Positions 38,362 through 47,099 of a DNA stretch of 64,000 nt are shown here, one piece after another. The stretch comes from Bacteroidales bacterium. Its GTDB lineage: Bacteria; Bacteroidota; Bacteroidia; Bacteroidales; P3. The notes below the pieces were generated by a model. That model had not been told where the DNA came from and ran no database searches. It worked only from the letters and a program-made list of their open reading frames with translations. The stretch is taken from positions 124,001 to 188,000 of the forward strand of contig JAEEZY010000029.1 of the NCBI GenBank assembly GCA_016292015.1. The letters are read 5' to 3'. Both the position numbers and the translations under genes were made by a program. Every line of letters starts with the position of its first letter. The first letter of the stretch is position 1.

Positions 38362-41214
38362 CTACTGCTCTGTCACCATGACTTTCTTCACCGTGGTGCC
38401 TTGCGTGTTCGTTATTCTGAGCATGTACATTCCGGGAGCGAGTTGCGAGAGGTCTATCCGTCGGCCTTGGGCTTTTGTCAATGTCTGTCCCGTGACCGAT
38501 ATGACTTCAACCTCCGGCGTGGTCTCCGATTCGATGTTCACTATGCCTCTCGTCGGGTTGGGGTATATGGCTATGTCTCTCTTCGTTGCATTGTCGATGG
38601 CGTTGGGCTCCGGCTCCGGTTCCGGCTCCGGTTCCGGCTCTATGCTGAAGAAGGTGAGTTTGAAGTTCACGATGTTGTTCCCTACGCTTTCGGTCATGCT
38701 CACCGAGTCTATGGTGAAGTAGCTGCTGTCGCCCGTCCAGTAGGTCCGCAGTTCGGTGACGGCGGCAAGGTCGAGGTCGCCCTGTATGGTGTCGCAGTCC
38801 GAACCCGGACGCATCATCCAGAGTTTGTGGGGCGTGCCGCTGTTGTCAAACTCGGCGTTGTCGCCCGTGTCGTTCCATCGTGCCACGGTCAGGCCGCTCG
38901 CAGGCACCCCCTGGTCGAAAAAGTTCCCTTGGTCGCGCATCTCGAGCAGGAAACTGCCCTCCCCCTCTTCTCCATACGCTATCTTGTAGCACCGTGTGCC
39001 GTTGCCCAAGGTGTACCATCCGCTCTCCGTAAGCTCGGTGGGCTCGTCTCCTATGTTCAGGTATCTGTATTTCAACATATACGATGGCTGCTGGCGGTTG
39101 GGTCGGTCCATCATGTCCCATTCGCCGAGGGGCTCTACTCTTGTCCAGGCCTGTCTGTGGCTCATGTCCGGAAGCCCCAGCATCCTCATGGCTCCGTAGC
39201 AGTGGGCGCTCACGTCGGCGCTCTCGCCTACGATGGTGTAGTTGCCCACCGTGCGGCCGTTCAGTTTCGCGTTCCCGCCATACAATCCTGCCTCCGGCTT
39301 GCTGCCAATCCCTAATATCGGTATGCTGTCCTTGAATATGATGGTGAGCAGGTCTATATATCCATCGCCGTCGCCGTCTATGACTAAGTTATAGTCGATG
39401 ATGCCCACCTCGCTCAGGGCCGCTATCATGTCGCCGATCAGTTCGTTCACCCTCATCGTGCGGTTCGATTCGCACAGGTAGCCGCCCATGTTGTCGTCCG
39501 AATAGGGCAGGTAGTGGCCGCGTGGGTTCGGGTCTATGTAGGCGATTATCGTGTCGTTCCACTCTCCGTTGGCCATGATTGTTCTCAGGTGTGTGTGCCG
39601 GTCGGTGGTCGCATAGACATAGTTGTGCAGCGTGAATCCCTCTCCGCCCTCGCTCTCAATGTCCGCCCTCAGGCTCGATGGCGTGCGGTCAAGCCTCTCC
39701 TGCTCGCCCTCAAACGACACACACACCGTCACGTTTCTCAGTTCCGTCCGGTTCGTGTCAACCGACTTGAAGTATGCCTGCCCGTTGTTGAAGCACGTCA
39801 GCGCGTTATCCACTTGGTCTGTAACATATAGTGGCGTGGCGTTGTACTGCCCCAGGGCGTAGTATATGCCCACCGGACGGGTCATCCCCGGGTTGTCGAA
39901 AGTCCTGAACACCGTGTCGCCCGGCTCTATGTGCACCTCCGTGGCGTCCAGCCAGCCGTAGAAGTCGTAGGTCTCCGGGCTATATACGTTCACCCCGATG
40001 TATCCGTCATACACCGTGTCGCCCACGTTGGCCACCGCATAGCTCCCCCTCACGTTGCCCCCCGTCTGGAAGTCCTCGCCGTCGAGGTCTATCCCTCTGA
40101 CCAGCATCGGCATTGCCAGCGCGTTGTGTTCGGGCTCCACCCCCACCACCGCCTGCTGGCCGTAGTTGAACTCATAGCGCTCCGCCGGGTTCAGCATCGA
40201 CACCGCGAAATAGCCGTCATACCAGCCTCCCCAGCCCCAGTTGATGTGAAAGTAGCCGTTGGTGTCGTATCCGTCAACGATGAATGCGTGACCGCCTCCG
40301 CCGATGCCCCGTGCCGTGTCTTCAATCGACTGGCCTCCGTAAAGCACCGGCCTGCCCCCGTCCATCTCGTTTTTCAGTATCGTCTGCCACTGGTTGAGCG
40401 AGTAGCTGTTGCGGTTCAGACAGTAGTTCGCCTTGTAGTGGAAGGCGTTCGTGAAGGCCGTCGAGGCGTGGGCGCTGTAGGCGCCGCTGCTGCCCGAGCA
40501 GTCGCTGTTGTACATCATATTGACGCTTACGCCGCATTGGTAGCACAGCGTGGCGACAGCTGCAATCTGCTCCTCCGTGCTGCTGTCGGTAAGCATGGGC
40601 GGCATGTTGTCCCAGTCGTATGTCGTGTTGGCGAAGTCCGCACTCAGCACCCCGTAGCGCCAGCAGTCATATTCCCCCTCGTGCGTGTAGCTGTTGCTCC
40701 CCATGCCGTGCTCCGGGAAATGCCAGTAACGCATAATCTGCGCCATGGCCGTCGCCACACACCCCGTGGTCGGATGCCCGCCCAGGTCCGCCAGTGTCGT
40801 GTCCTCCGGACACATGTTGTTGTATCCAATATATTGGCGCCAGCGCGAGTCAATCATCGGCGCCACCGTGTCGCCCGCCGCCTTCGTGCGTCCGTTGCGC
40901 TCTGACCGCTGGCCGTTGCCGACCGTCAGTCCCTGCGCTTTTGCAAACTCTATCTCCCTGTCATACTCACCCAGCCACCACAGCATCGCCGGCGGCAGCT
41001 CCCCTCCCATATCGCCCAGTGCAGGCACGCACCCGTAGGCAATCGTGCGACCGTCCGCCACCCTCTTCACCTCGAACCCCTCTTCACCCACATACAGCTT
41101 CACGTTCTGCAGTCCCGTCGCCATCTCCTTCATCGTCTGGCCCTGCACTTTAGTGACTGAAAAAAAATGCAAGCTTGCCACCGCAAGCAGAATCGATAAG
41201 ACACGTTTATTCAT
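38362..41214 (-). CDS. C10 (streptopain-type) protease with degenerate M6-like domain and T9SS tail
   Basis: 950 residues from the ATG at 41214. After the signal peptide (VTKVQGQ) and a Spi-like prodomain (YVGEEGFEVKRVADGRTIAYG), the C10 cysteine protease domain keeps the catalytic Cys in HPTTGCVATAMAQIMRYW and His in GGHAFIVDGYDTNGYFHINWGWG. A second module resembles M6 (immune inhibitor A-like) proteases: DGDGDGYIDLLTIIF, GLPDM and PLGEWDMMD. But the HExxH motif is lost (SAHCYGAMRMLGLPD), so it cannot bind zinc in the normal way. After an EPEPEP linker comes a type A T9SS sorting domain (IYPNPTRG, LAPGMYMLRITN). It is thus an exported surface protease. Confidence 0.9.
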   Translation of the reverse strand: MNKRVLSILLAVASLHFFSVTKVQGQTMKEMATGLQNVKLYVGEEGFEVKRVADGRTIAYGCVPALGDMGGELPPAMLWWLGEYDREIEFAKAQGLTVGNGQRSERNGRTKAAGDTVAPMIDSRWRQYIGYNNMCPEDTTLADLGGHPTTGCVATAMAQIMRYWHFPEHGMGSNSYTHEGEYDCWRYGVLSADFANTTYDWDNMPPMLTDSSTEEQIAAVATLCYQCGVSVNMMYNSDCSGSSGAYSAHASTAFTNAFHYKANYCLNRNSYSLNQWQTILKNEMDGGRPVLYGGQSIEDTARGIGGGGHAFIVDGYDTNGYFHINWGWGGWYDGYFAVSMLNPAERYEFNYGQQAVVGVEPEHNALAMPMLVRGIDLDGEDFQTGGNVRGSYAVANVGDTVYDGYIGVNVYSPETYDFYGWLDATEVHIEPGDTVFRTFDNPGMTRPVGIYYALGQYNATPLYVTDQVDNALTCFNNGQAYFKSVDTNRTELRNVTVCVSFEGEQERLDRTPSSLRADIESEGGEGFTLHNYVYATTDRHTHLRTIMANGEWNDTIIAYIDPNPRGHYLPYSDDNMGGYLCESNRTMRVNELIGDMIAALSEVGIIDYNLVIDGDGDGYIDLLTIIFKDSIPILGIGSKPEAGLYGGNAKLNGRTVGNYTIVGESADVSAHCYGAMRMLGLPDMSHRQAWTRVEPLGEWDMMDRPNRQQPSYMLKYRYLNIGDEPTELTESGWYTLGNGTRCYKIAYGEEGEGSFLLEMRDQGNFFDQGVPASGLTVARWNDTGDNAEFDNSGTPHKLWMMRPGSDCDTIQGDLDLAAVTELRTYWTGDSSYFTIDSVSMTESVGNNIVNFKLTFFSIEPEPEPEPEPEPNAIDNATKRDIAIYPNPTRGIVNIESETTPEVEVISVTGQTLTKAQGRRIDLSQLAPGMYMLRITNTQGTTVKKVMVTEQ

Positions 41215-41221
41215 AGGTCGG

Positions 41222-41392
41222 TATGTTTGATTTATTGATATGTTGATGGGTTTAAAAGGTTTTAAGGGGTTTAAGGGTTTGAAAGGTTTCTGGTCACTGG
41301 TCACTGGTCACAGGTCACAATTCACAGGTCACAATTAATCAAATGAAGTGAGTCAAACTAAAAACTAAAAACTAGAAACTTGAAACTAATTA
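41222..41392. repeat. Repeat-filled gap upstream of the C10 protease
   Basis: It contains TTGATATG-type units (family C), GGTTTAAAAGG-type units (family E, 41252-41290), GGTCACTGGTCAC units (family D, 41286-41335) and AACTAAA units (family A, 41356-41392). The last run overlaps the end of the MscS gene. No gene is seen. Confidence 0.75.
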
Positions 41393-42384
41393 ACATGCAC
41401 ATCCATCTGCGGGAAGGGGATAGTGATGCCCTTCTCGTAGAAAGCCTTATACACGTTCTCCCTTATCCGCATCCACACCGTCCAGTAGTCCTCCGTCTTC
41501 ACCCACATCCACATCGCTATGTCCACCGAGCTGTTCCCCAGTTCGCTCACAGCCAGCTTCGGCATCGGCTCTTTCAGTATCATCGGGTCGTTGTCTATGA
41601 CCTCCATCAGTACCTCCTTCGCGAAATCGAGATCCGTCCCGTAGGCTACGCTCGCCACCACGTCCAGCCTTATCTGCGGCTGTTTGGTGTGGTTGGTCAG
41701 CGACGTCGTCGCCAGTTGCGAGTTGGGCACTATTATGGTCCTGCCGTTGAATGGCTGCATGAAAGTGTGGAAAATGCGTATCTCTTTGACGTAGCCCTTG
41801 TATGCCCCGCATTCTATGTAGTCGCCCACCTTGAACGGCTTCATCAGCAGTATGATAACCCCGCCGGCGAAGTTCTGCAGCGTCCCTTGAAGAGCCATGC
41901 CTACCGCCAGTCCCGCCGCACCCAGCACCGCTATGAACGATGTCGCCTTGATGCCTATGATGTCCATCACCATGATGACGAGCATCACCTTCAGCAGCAC
42001 ATCCACCAGCGACGCCAGGAACGTCTTCAGCGATGGCTCGGCATTGCGTCTCTCCAGCAGCTTCATGATGCTCTTCTTCAGCAGCTTCGTCAGCTTCAAG
42101 CCTATCCACAGCACCAATATCGCTATCAGCAGCTTCGGTATGAAACTCACCGTTAGGTCCGTCAGCGTCTTCAGCCCGTCTTTCAGCAGCGTGTTCTCCC
42201 CCGTAACCACATCTTTTATCTCTGCCAGGTTCATGTTGCTCAGGCTGTCTTTCACCGTCTGCGCCACGCTGTCCTGTGTCAGTATCGTCTGGGTGAATTC
42301 GTCCGTCGGCATCTCCGGTTTCCCCCCTGTCTTCTTCAGGGCTGCCGCCATTAATTGTGCGTCGTTGTCGTCAAGTAAAATCAT
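41386..42384 (-). CDS. Mechanosensitive ion channel (MscS family)
   Basis: 332 residues. Three membrane helices (FIPKLLIAILVLWIGLKL, FLASLVDVLLKVMLVIMVMDIIG, and the pore-lining helix AVLGAAGLAVGMALQGTLQNFAGGVIIL), then the cytoplasmic MscS vestibule with GRTIIVPNSQL. The pore helix has the glycine-alanine pattern of MscS. The 60-residue N-terminal extension before the first helix is unusual and hydrophilic. It would release solutes when the membrane is stretched. Confidence 0.93.
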   Translation of the reverse strand: MILLDDNDAQLMAAALKKTGGKPEMPTDEFTQTILTQDSVAQTVKDSLSNMNLAEIKDVVTGENTLLKDGLKTLTDLTVSFIPKLLIAILVLWIGLKLTKLLKKSIMKLLERRNAEPSLKTFLASLVDVLLKVMLVIMVMDIIGIKATSFIAVLGAAGLAVGMALQGTLQNFAGGVIILLMKPFKVGDYIECGAYKGYVKEIRIFHTFMQPFNGRTIIVPNSQLATTSLTNHTKQPQIRLDVVASVAYGTDLDFAKEVLMEVIDNDPMILKEPMPKLAVSELGNSSVDIAMWMWVKTEDYWTVWMRIRENVYKAFYEKGITIPFPQMDVHVN

Positions 42385-42483
42385 AGTAAAGGTTTAAAAC
42401 TAAGAGTTTAGAACTACTGACCTTTTTATTTTTGTACTATTTTATTAATGCAAAGATAGAAAAAAATAATAAAAAAATAAAAT

Positions 42484-42545
42484 AGTGACCAGTGACCTGA
42501 ACATGGTGACCAGATACAGGACACGGGTCACGGGTTACAGGTCGC
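42484..42545. repeat. Single copy of the 55-bp repeat, family D
   Basis: It reads AGTGACCAGTGACCTGAACATGG and onward, about 85 per cent the same as the units at 23727-23891 by eye. Confidence 0.75.
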
Positions 42546-42712
42546 TGATTGTTAGGAGGTTGATGGTTTTGGCTTGGTTTTTCTGTATTAGTTCTTTATT
42601 ACTTTTGTAATGATTCTGTAATAGTTTTGTAGGGGGAAACTGCTGGGAAGCTGATAGTTGGATGGGAGAGAGGACAAGGTTGGAAGGTCGTAATTGGGGT
42701 GGTGTCGGGTAG

Positions 42713-42764
42713 TTGGTTGGTTGGTTGGTTGGTTGGTTGGTTGGTTGGTTGGTTGGTTGGTTGG
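42713..42764. repeat. Tetranucleotide repeat (TTGG)13
   Basis: Thirteen uninterrupted TTGG copies, 52 bp. The reverse strand can be read as a short frame of Pro-Thr-Asn-Gln repeats (within 42588-42791), but no gene is likely. It lies in the 42385-43328 gap, which otherwise holds the family D copy above and the candidate RNA below. Confidence 0.9.
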
Positions 42765-43002
42765 CGCGGAGTTAAGTCTGTCAATAGTCAATAATGATTT
42801 CGGTGGTGGCGAGATGTCAAACTGTCATTTTTTATTTTCAATGACGGACGACTCGGAGCGTTGCAGTTGCTGATTTTTAGAATTTCATAAAATAAACTGT
42901 GTATTTCATACATTGCCCGTCAAAAAGCTTCGTCGGGCAGTGGTTTATTGATACTTTTGCAACGTGAATGAAAAGAAAGTTTATATGATAGAGAAAAATG
43001 TG

Positions 43003-43010
43003 TATCTTTG
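43003..43010 (+). promoter_or_regulatory. -7 box upstream of the candidate RNA
   Basis: TATCTTTG, an exact TAnnTTTG match, with a weak TTTA -33 candidate near 42980. A transcript would begin near 43017. Confidence 0.6.
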
Positions 43011-43016
43011 CAAATG

Positions 43017-43250
43017 CTTACGAGAGGTATGTAAGTGTATGCAAGAAAAGCATTGCGATCCTGTCCTTGTCTATAAAAATCGGCAAAATTTTGAAGGAGG
43101 TCAGAGCATTTTGCTTTCGCTTGTGTGTATATGCCATAGAGGCATATCAGCAGGCGTGAGATATGTTCCTTCAACACCGTTCCTTCAGTGGCGTTTGCCG
43201 ATGCCAATAGACAGACGGACATGAGCACAAGGTCTCATGCCTTTCTTTAT
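43017..43250 (+). ncRNA. Candidate structured non-coding RNA
   Basis: The stretch after the -7 box at 43003 has several hairpins: CTTAC/GTAAG with loop GAGAGGTAT (about 43018-43039), ATATGCC/GGCATAT (about 43128-43147), and CATGAG/CTCATG (43220-43239) followed by CCTTTCTTT, a weak terminator. Frames exist on both strands here (86 residues plus, 102 residues minus) but with odd composition. A real gene on either strand cannot be excluded, so this is a candidate only. It matches no RNA family I can name with certainty. Confidence 0.4.
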
Positions 43251-43328
43251 TGCCATTAGACTAAAACGAATAAAAACAAATATTAACCGATTAGAAGTTG
43301 CGCCCGACACGAATAAGGGTTTTGAATT

Positions 43329-43757
43329 ATGACGAAATCCACAAGCATTATTATTGCAATAGCCTGTTTGTTGATTGGCTTTACGGCAGGATCGCTTATT
43401 TTTGGTCTAACTCAGCACAAAAAGAATTCGGAACTGTCTGAAAATGTTCGTCATTCGTGGTATGATGCAGTCATTAAGGCCACAGACATGGCATCTTCGT
43501 ATTATGCAGATAGAGAAATCGCAGGAGATGAATATTACATAATATACGCAAAAGGTATCTTGGATGGTACGGCAAGTGCAGTGGAAGAGATGAACTCTGT
43601 ATTGATGGCAATTGACGAGCCGGTTGATTTTTTGTTCGATATGGAAACTATCAAGCAACAAATGTTAAATTCGGCGGACACAAAAAAATCACTCGTAAAA
43701 TCAGGATTGGTAAAAAGTGCCTTTGATACAGAACCTGGAAATCCAGTACATTTTTAA
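43329..43757 (+). CDS. Small single-pass membrane protein of unknown function
   Basis: 142 residues. One N-terminal membrane helix (IIIAIACLLIGFTAGSLIFGL) and a soluble helical part that contains the run ADREIAGDEYYIIYAKGILDG. It is the first of six small plus-strand genes (43.3-45.2 kb) with visibly lower GC and more AT-rich codons than the flanking housekeeping genes, suggesting transfer. No function is recognised. Confidence 0.6.
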   Translation: MTKSTSIIIAIACLLIGFTAGSLIFGLTQHKKNSELSENVRHSWYDAVIKATDMASSYYADREIAGDEYYIIYAKGILDGTASAVEEMNSVLMAIDEPVDFLFDMETIKQQMLNSADTKKSLVKSGLVKSAFDTEPGNPVHF

Positions 43758-43762
43758 GTCAA

Positions 43763-43957
43763 ATGAAGAACATGGATTATATGCGGAGAGATGTGGATGA
43801 GGGGGCTGAGGATTTCGAGTACGTTGACAAAAAGAAAGAAGCATTAGGGTGTTTGGGCGTAATTGGTGAAGAGGTTTTGGGTTGCGTATTCCGGTTAGTG
43901 ATAGGTGGAGTCATGTTCGGTATAATAATGCTATTGGTGAGAGCATGTGTTAATTAA
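43763..43957 (+). CDS. Very small membrane protein
   Basis: 64 residues. A charged N-terminal half (RRDVDEGAEDFEYVDKKKE) is followed by one membrane helix (VFRLVIGGVMFGIIMLLV). It starts 5 nt after the previous stop, so it is translated with it. Unknown function. Confidence 0.55.
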   Translation: MKNMDYMRRDVDEGAEDFEYVDKKKEALGCLGVIGEEVLGCVFRLVIGGVMFGIIMLLVRACVN

Positions 43958-43969
43958 AACTTTACAAAA

Positions 43970-44368
43970 ATGGCAATACTATCAAATTTATGGGTTAGAA
44001 TCGCGGAGTGGTTTGAAGACCGTAGCGATAGGTCTAACCTGGTACGTGGATTCAATAAAACCGCACGTGAGTCATTCACAATTGGAACAGTCCCTGTTTT
44101 GCTAAAAGCGAGCATTTCCAGAGGGTACAAACCATATCGCCATCAGTTTTCAAATATTCTTGGCGGAAGTGGATTCCGCATACAGGCGATGTCGGGACGT
44201 CAACTACAAAAGGGCGACATCGTCAACATTGGAGCTGTTGTATTAGCAGACAATGTACTCGTACGTCGGATGGTAGTCCTAGGATTTGACACATTAGAGG
44301 TTCATTGCGATGTTGGGTCGCATGGATGCAGATGGCAATTGCATGATTATATAATGATAGGAGGATAA
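43970..44368 (+). CDS. Conserved-looking soluble protein of unknown function
   Basis: 132 residues, no signal or membrane helix. Sequence is regular and well-folded in character (VRIAEWFEDRSDRSNLVRGF, LLKASISRGYKPYRHQFSN, GSGFRIQAMSGRQLQKGDI). I have the impression of a family spread in Bacteroidales, but no name can be given. It is the third gene in the small-gene run. Confidence 0.6.
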   Translation: MAILSNLWVRIAEWFEDRSDRSNLVRGFNKTARESFTIGTVPVLLKASISRGYKPYRHQFSNILGGSGFRIQAMSGRQLQKGDIVNIGAVVLADNVLVRRMVVLGFDTLEVHCDVGSHGCRWQLHDYIMIGG

Positions 44369-44371
44369 ACA

Positions 44372-44779
44372 ATGAATAATGATACGTTAAGCTTAGCTAT
44401 AGACAGCATTTCTAAACAAGTTGACAAATCGGTGTCTCACAACTTCTGGATGTGGATAGCCATTGCAGAATTTATGGTAATAATCATTCTGCTAATAGCG
44501 AGAACAACTAAAATGAATAATATGAAAAGAGATGTCAAACGTAAGGTGAAGAATGAGGAAGAGATAGACTTTTCCAACACATTGACCAGCGCTTTTCATG
44601 CCAAAGAATTATATGATGAACTGAAGGTAAAGTGTCATCCTGACAGGTATGCTACGGACGAAGAAAAACGAATAATAGCAGATAGCTTGATATTACAAAT
44701 TGCCGAAAACAAACACAATTACAAAAGACTTGTTGAATTACGCGACGAGGCGAAGCAAAAACTTAATATCAACGTATAA
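44372..44779 (+). CDS. Membrane protein with J-domain-like segment
   Basis: 135 residues. A membrane helix near residues 25-45 (FWMWIAIAEFMVIIILLIA) is followed by a charged linker and a helical domain with LYDELKVKCHPDRYATDEEKR, which has the H-P-D tripeptide and spacing of a J-domain. If real, it would contact an Hsp70 (DnaK) at the membrane. It is only 3 nt from the previous gene. The J-domain call is an inference from one motif. Confidence 0.55.
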   Translation: MNNDTLSLAIDSISKQVDKSVSHNFWMWIAIAEFMVIIILLIARTTKMNNMKRDVKRKVKNEEEIDFSNTLTSAFHAKELYDELKVKCHPDRYATDEEKRIIADSLILQIAENKHNYKRLVELRDEAKQKLNINV

Positions 44780-44791
44780 AAACATAACATT

Positions 44792-45001
44792 ATGGAAGAC
44801 GGTCTGGTATTTTTCGTTATTATCGGCTTGATTATAAGAACCGTTGTTGGTGGAATTATTGGCAATAAACACAAGGCGGGAGTTGGTTGGGGAATTGTAC
44901 TCGGTGCTTTTCTCGGCATTATCGGATGGATTATTGCTGCGTGTAGTGGTAAGAAAGACAAACCACACTTCGACGATATGTCAAAGGAGGATGACAAATG
45001 A
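44792..45001 (+). CDS. Small two-helix membrane protein
   Basis: 69 residues. Two membrane helices (LVFFVIIGLIIRTVVGGIIG and VGWGIVLGAFLGIIGWIIAAC) joined by a short NKHKAG loop, and a charged tail (KKDKPHFDDMSKEDDK). The hairpin shape resembles GlsB/YeaQ-type small proteins. It overlaps the next start by 4 nt (ATGA). Confidence 0.6.
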   Translation: MEDGLVFFVIIGLIIRTVVGGIIGNKHKAGVGWGIVLGAFLGIIGWIIAACSGKKDKPHFDDMSKEDDK

Positions 45002-45194
45002 AAGGATGTGGTTGGGCACTTATTGTCTTTGGTGGACTTGCTGTCTTGGGTATGTTTGCAGGTTTGGCAATGGGACGAGAACCAAATGGAGGCGCTGGGG
45101 TAATTTTATTGTGGTTGGATTATATCTATTGCATCGTGCAAAACAAAAAGAAAAAGAGAAGGAAGAACACGACGAATGGAGCAAAAACGAGTGA
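44998..45194 (+). pseudogene. Frameshifted small membrane protein gene
   Basis: The frame starting at 44998 codes MKGCGWALIVFGGLAVLG and ends abruptly in an unrelated charged tail at 45213. The next frame (to 45194) codes a matching continuation, IVVGLYLLHRAKQKEKEKEE. Adding one T to the run TTTT at 45104-45107 joins them into a plausible 65-residue protein with two helices. Either a true frameshift or a one-base sequence error. Confidence 0.55.
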
Positions 45195-45250
45195 GGTATG
45201 GAACTCTCCGTAAAGTAAGAATAATGAAGTATTGAAACAATATAACAAAC

Positions 45251-45304
45251 ATGAAGAATATCTTTATCGCAATTCTTATGGTGGCTTCGGCTGTAAACAT
45301 CTAA
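45251..45304 (+). pseudogene. Signal-peptide-like stub
   Basis: ATG followed by 16 codons (MKNIFIAILMVASAVNI) and a TAA. It looks like the start of a secreted protein that has been cut off, and the next 150 nt hold no continuation. Last item in the AT-rich patch. Confidence 0.35.
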
Positions 45305-45358
45305 AACACCACGGGTTCGAATTTTTTTTCAGTTGGTTTATTGCGAAAACTGCTAAAT

Positions 45359-45382
45359 GGGCAAAACTTGCCCAAGTTTTTT
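45359..45382 (+). terminator. Rho-independent terminator after the small-gene run
   Basis: Stem GGGCAA (45359-45364) with TTGCCC (45368-45373), loop AAC, then AAG and six T's (45377-45382). It would end the plus-strand transcript of the 43.3-45.2 kb genes. Confidence 0.75.
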
Positions 45383-45478
45383 ACATCTAAAAACTCTGAA
45401 TCTTCTTTGCGAAAAACACGAAATTGAAATGCATTTCGCTGTTTCACCTAAGAGACGCTCGATTGCCGCGGTTTGTCA

Positions 45479-47074
45479 TCACTTGGAGTGACCGGCTCGC
45501 ATACTGAATGACCTTGCCCAAAGTGAGGCCGACACTATCGCAGCCAGCGACAACGCCAGCATCGGAAGCGTAAACCGCACATCCTCAACCGTCGCCCCGG
45601 GCAGCTTCGACACCCAGTGCGTCACGCTGCATATCGCACCCAGCAGCCAGTCCACCACATCCTGCATGACCATCCAACCCCACGGCCATCGGCTCACCGC
45701 CAACATGACCATGACGCTCGCAAGCAAAACACCAGCAAAAGGCACTATCAGTACATTGCCAATCAGAAACCAAACGGATGTCTCGTGGAAGTGATACAGT
45801 ATCAGCGGTATAGTGCTCACCTGTGCCGCCAGGCACACCGCCACATAGTCCCACGTCTTCGTACCTGCTGCCTTCAACGCATTCTGCCACAACGACGCTG
45901 TCTTGTATTCTCTCGCTCTCTCGCGTCGAGCCAGCGCCCCGATGGGTCGTGCAAAGGTTATGATGCCCCATACCGCGGTGTAAGACAACTGGAAGCCCAC
46001 ATCGGCTATCAGCGTCGGCCTGTAGGTCAGCAGCGATATGGCCGACAGCCCTAAGGCGTTGAGTGTATCGCCTCGTTCATATATCGCCTTGCCGACGATG
46101 ATGAACGAGAACATGACGCCTGCCCTCATCGTCGATGCCGCCGCTCCCGTCATCTCGACAAAGAGCCATACCGCCGTCAGCTCCACGGCTCTCCTGAGCC
46201 ATCTGGCTCGCCTGCCGTTGCCGAACAGTCTCACTATGGCGCCTGCCAGTGCCGCCACCAAGCCTACATGCAGCCCCGACACACACAGCAGATGAGCCAC
46301 TCCCGCCGCCCTGAACTCCTCTCTTGTGATGTCTGTCGGGGCTCGCCTGTCGCCCAGCATCAGGGCTTTGGCTACTCCCTGTCTTTCGGGGGTGAGTTTC
46401 GACGTTGACAGCGTCGCCGTCAGATTCTGCCGCAGCTTCTCGATACGCACTCTTGGCGAGGGATTGAAAGCCACGGGTTTGGCGGACTTGGCGAAGAACA
46501 CCATGGCTACACCTTTGTGCCGCAGGTATTTGCGATACTCAAAACCGTTCCCGACGGTCTCCAAGGGTTCGGAAAAACGCCCCACGGCTGCCACTGTGGT
46601 GCCAGCGGATATTCCTCCCTCGGCGGTGTCGAAATAGAAGACGGTGGAGCCTGTTGTGGTCATCATGCTGTCGCCCACGCCAATGCCTTTGACCTCGGCT
46701 GTCGCCTTGTACTTTTTCGTGGTCCGCTGTGGCTCGCTGGTTATCTCTGCCACAATAAGGCTCTCTTCCCCTTCTCCCAGAACATGGGCGTAGTGACTCT
46801 CCTCTTTCATCGGGTTGCGTATGTCGTAGGCTGCCAACCACAACGCCATGGCTGTCAGCATCATCCCCAACGCACGCACCGCTTTGCCGTTACCCATCTT
46901 GCTCCATATAAATCCGGCGGCATACAGCAGGCTCACACCCGCCGCCGCAGCCAGCATCCAGATCCCTGCTTCCCCTCCGAGTTCGCCGTATGTACCCACT
47001 CCGCATCCTGCCGCATACGCCACCGCATAGGCTAACAAGCCGTTCCGCTCCCTTTGTGTCCCGCCGTCCCTCAA
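45479..47074 (-). CDS. comEC: ComEC/Rec2-family competence membrane protein
   Basis: 531 residues with many membrane helices. An N-terminal DUF4131-like soluble region is followed by the Competence domain, whose signature here is EFRAAGVAHLLCVSGLHVGLVAALAG. In naturally transforming bacteria ComEC forms the inner-membrane channel for single-stranded DNA. The C-terminal MBL-fold domain found in many ComEC proteins is missing, as is common in Bacteroidota. The start is TTG at 47074. It lies 26 nt from xerD. Confidence 0.85.
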   Translation of the reverse strand: MRDGGTQRERNGLLAYAVAYAAGCGVGTYGELGGEAGIWMLAAAAGVSLLYAAGFIWSKMGNGKAVRALGMMLTAMALWLAAYDIRNPMKEESHYAHVLGEGEESLIVAEITSEPQRTTKKYKATAEVKGIGVGDSMMTTTGSTVFYFDTAEGGISAGTTVAAVGRFSEPLETVGNGFEYRKYLRHKGVAMVFFAKSAKPVAFNPSPRVRIEKLRQNLTATLSTSKLTPERQGVAKALMLGDRRAPTDITREEFRAAGVAHLLCVSGLHVGLVAALAGAIVRLFGNGRRARWLRRAVELTAVWLFVEMTGAAASTMRAGVMFSFIIVGKAIYERGDTLNALGLSAISLLTYRPTLIADVGFQLSYTAVWGIITFARPIGALARRERAREYKTASLWQNALKAAGTKTWDYVAVCLAAQVSTIPLILYHFHETSVWFLIGNVLIVPFAGVLLASVMVMLAVSRWPWGWMVMQDVVDWLLGAICSVTHWVSKLPGATVEDVRFTLPMLALSLAAIVSASLWARSFSMRAGHSK

Positions 47075-47099
47075 TTCTATTCGCGCGTCCCCCTTTCTC

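Noticed and set aside
42588..42791. Pro-Thr-Asn-Gln repeat protein
   Set aside because: It is only the reading of the TTGG microsatellite, with no start context or flanking coding signal.
42964..43224. An 86-residue plus-strand and a 102-residue minus-strand protein
   Set aside because: Both frames cover the same hairpin-rich stretch behind a plus-strand promoter; neither shows domain or signal features, so an RNA seems more likely. They are not fully excluded.
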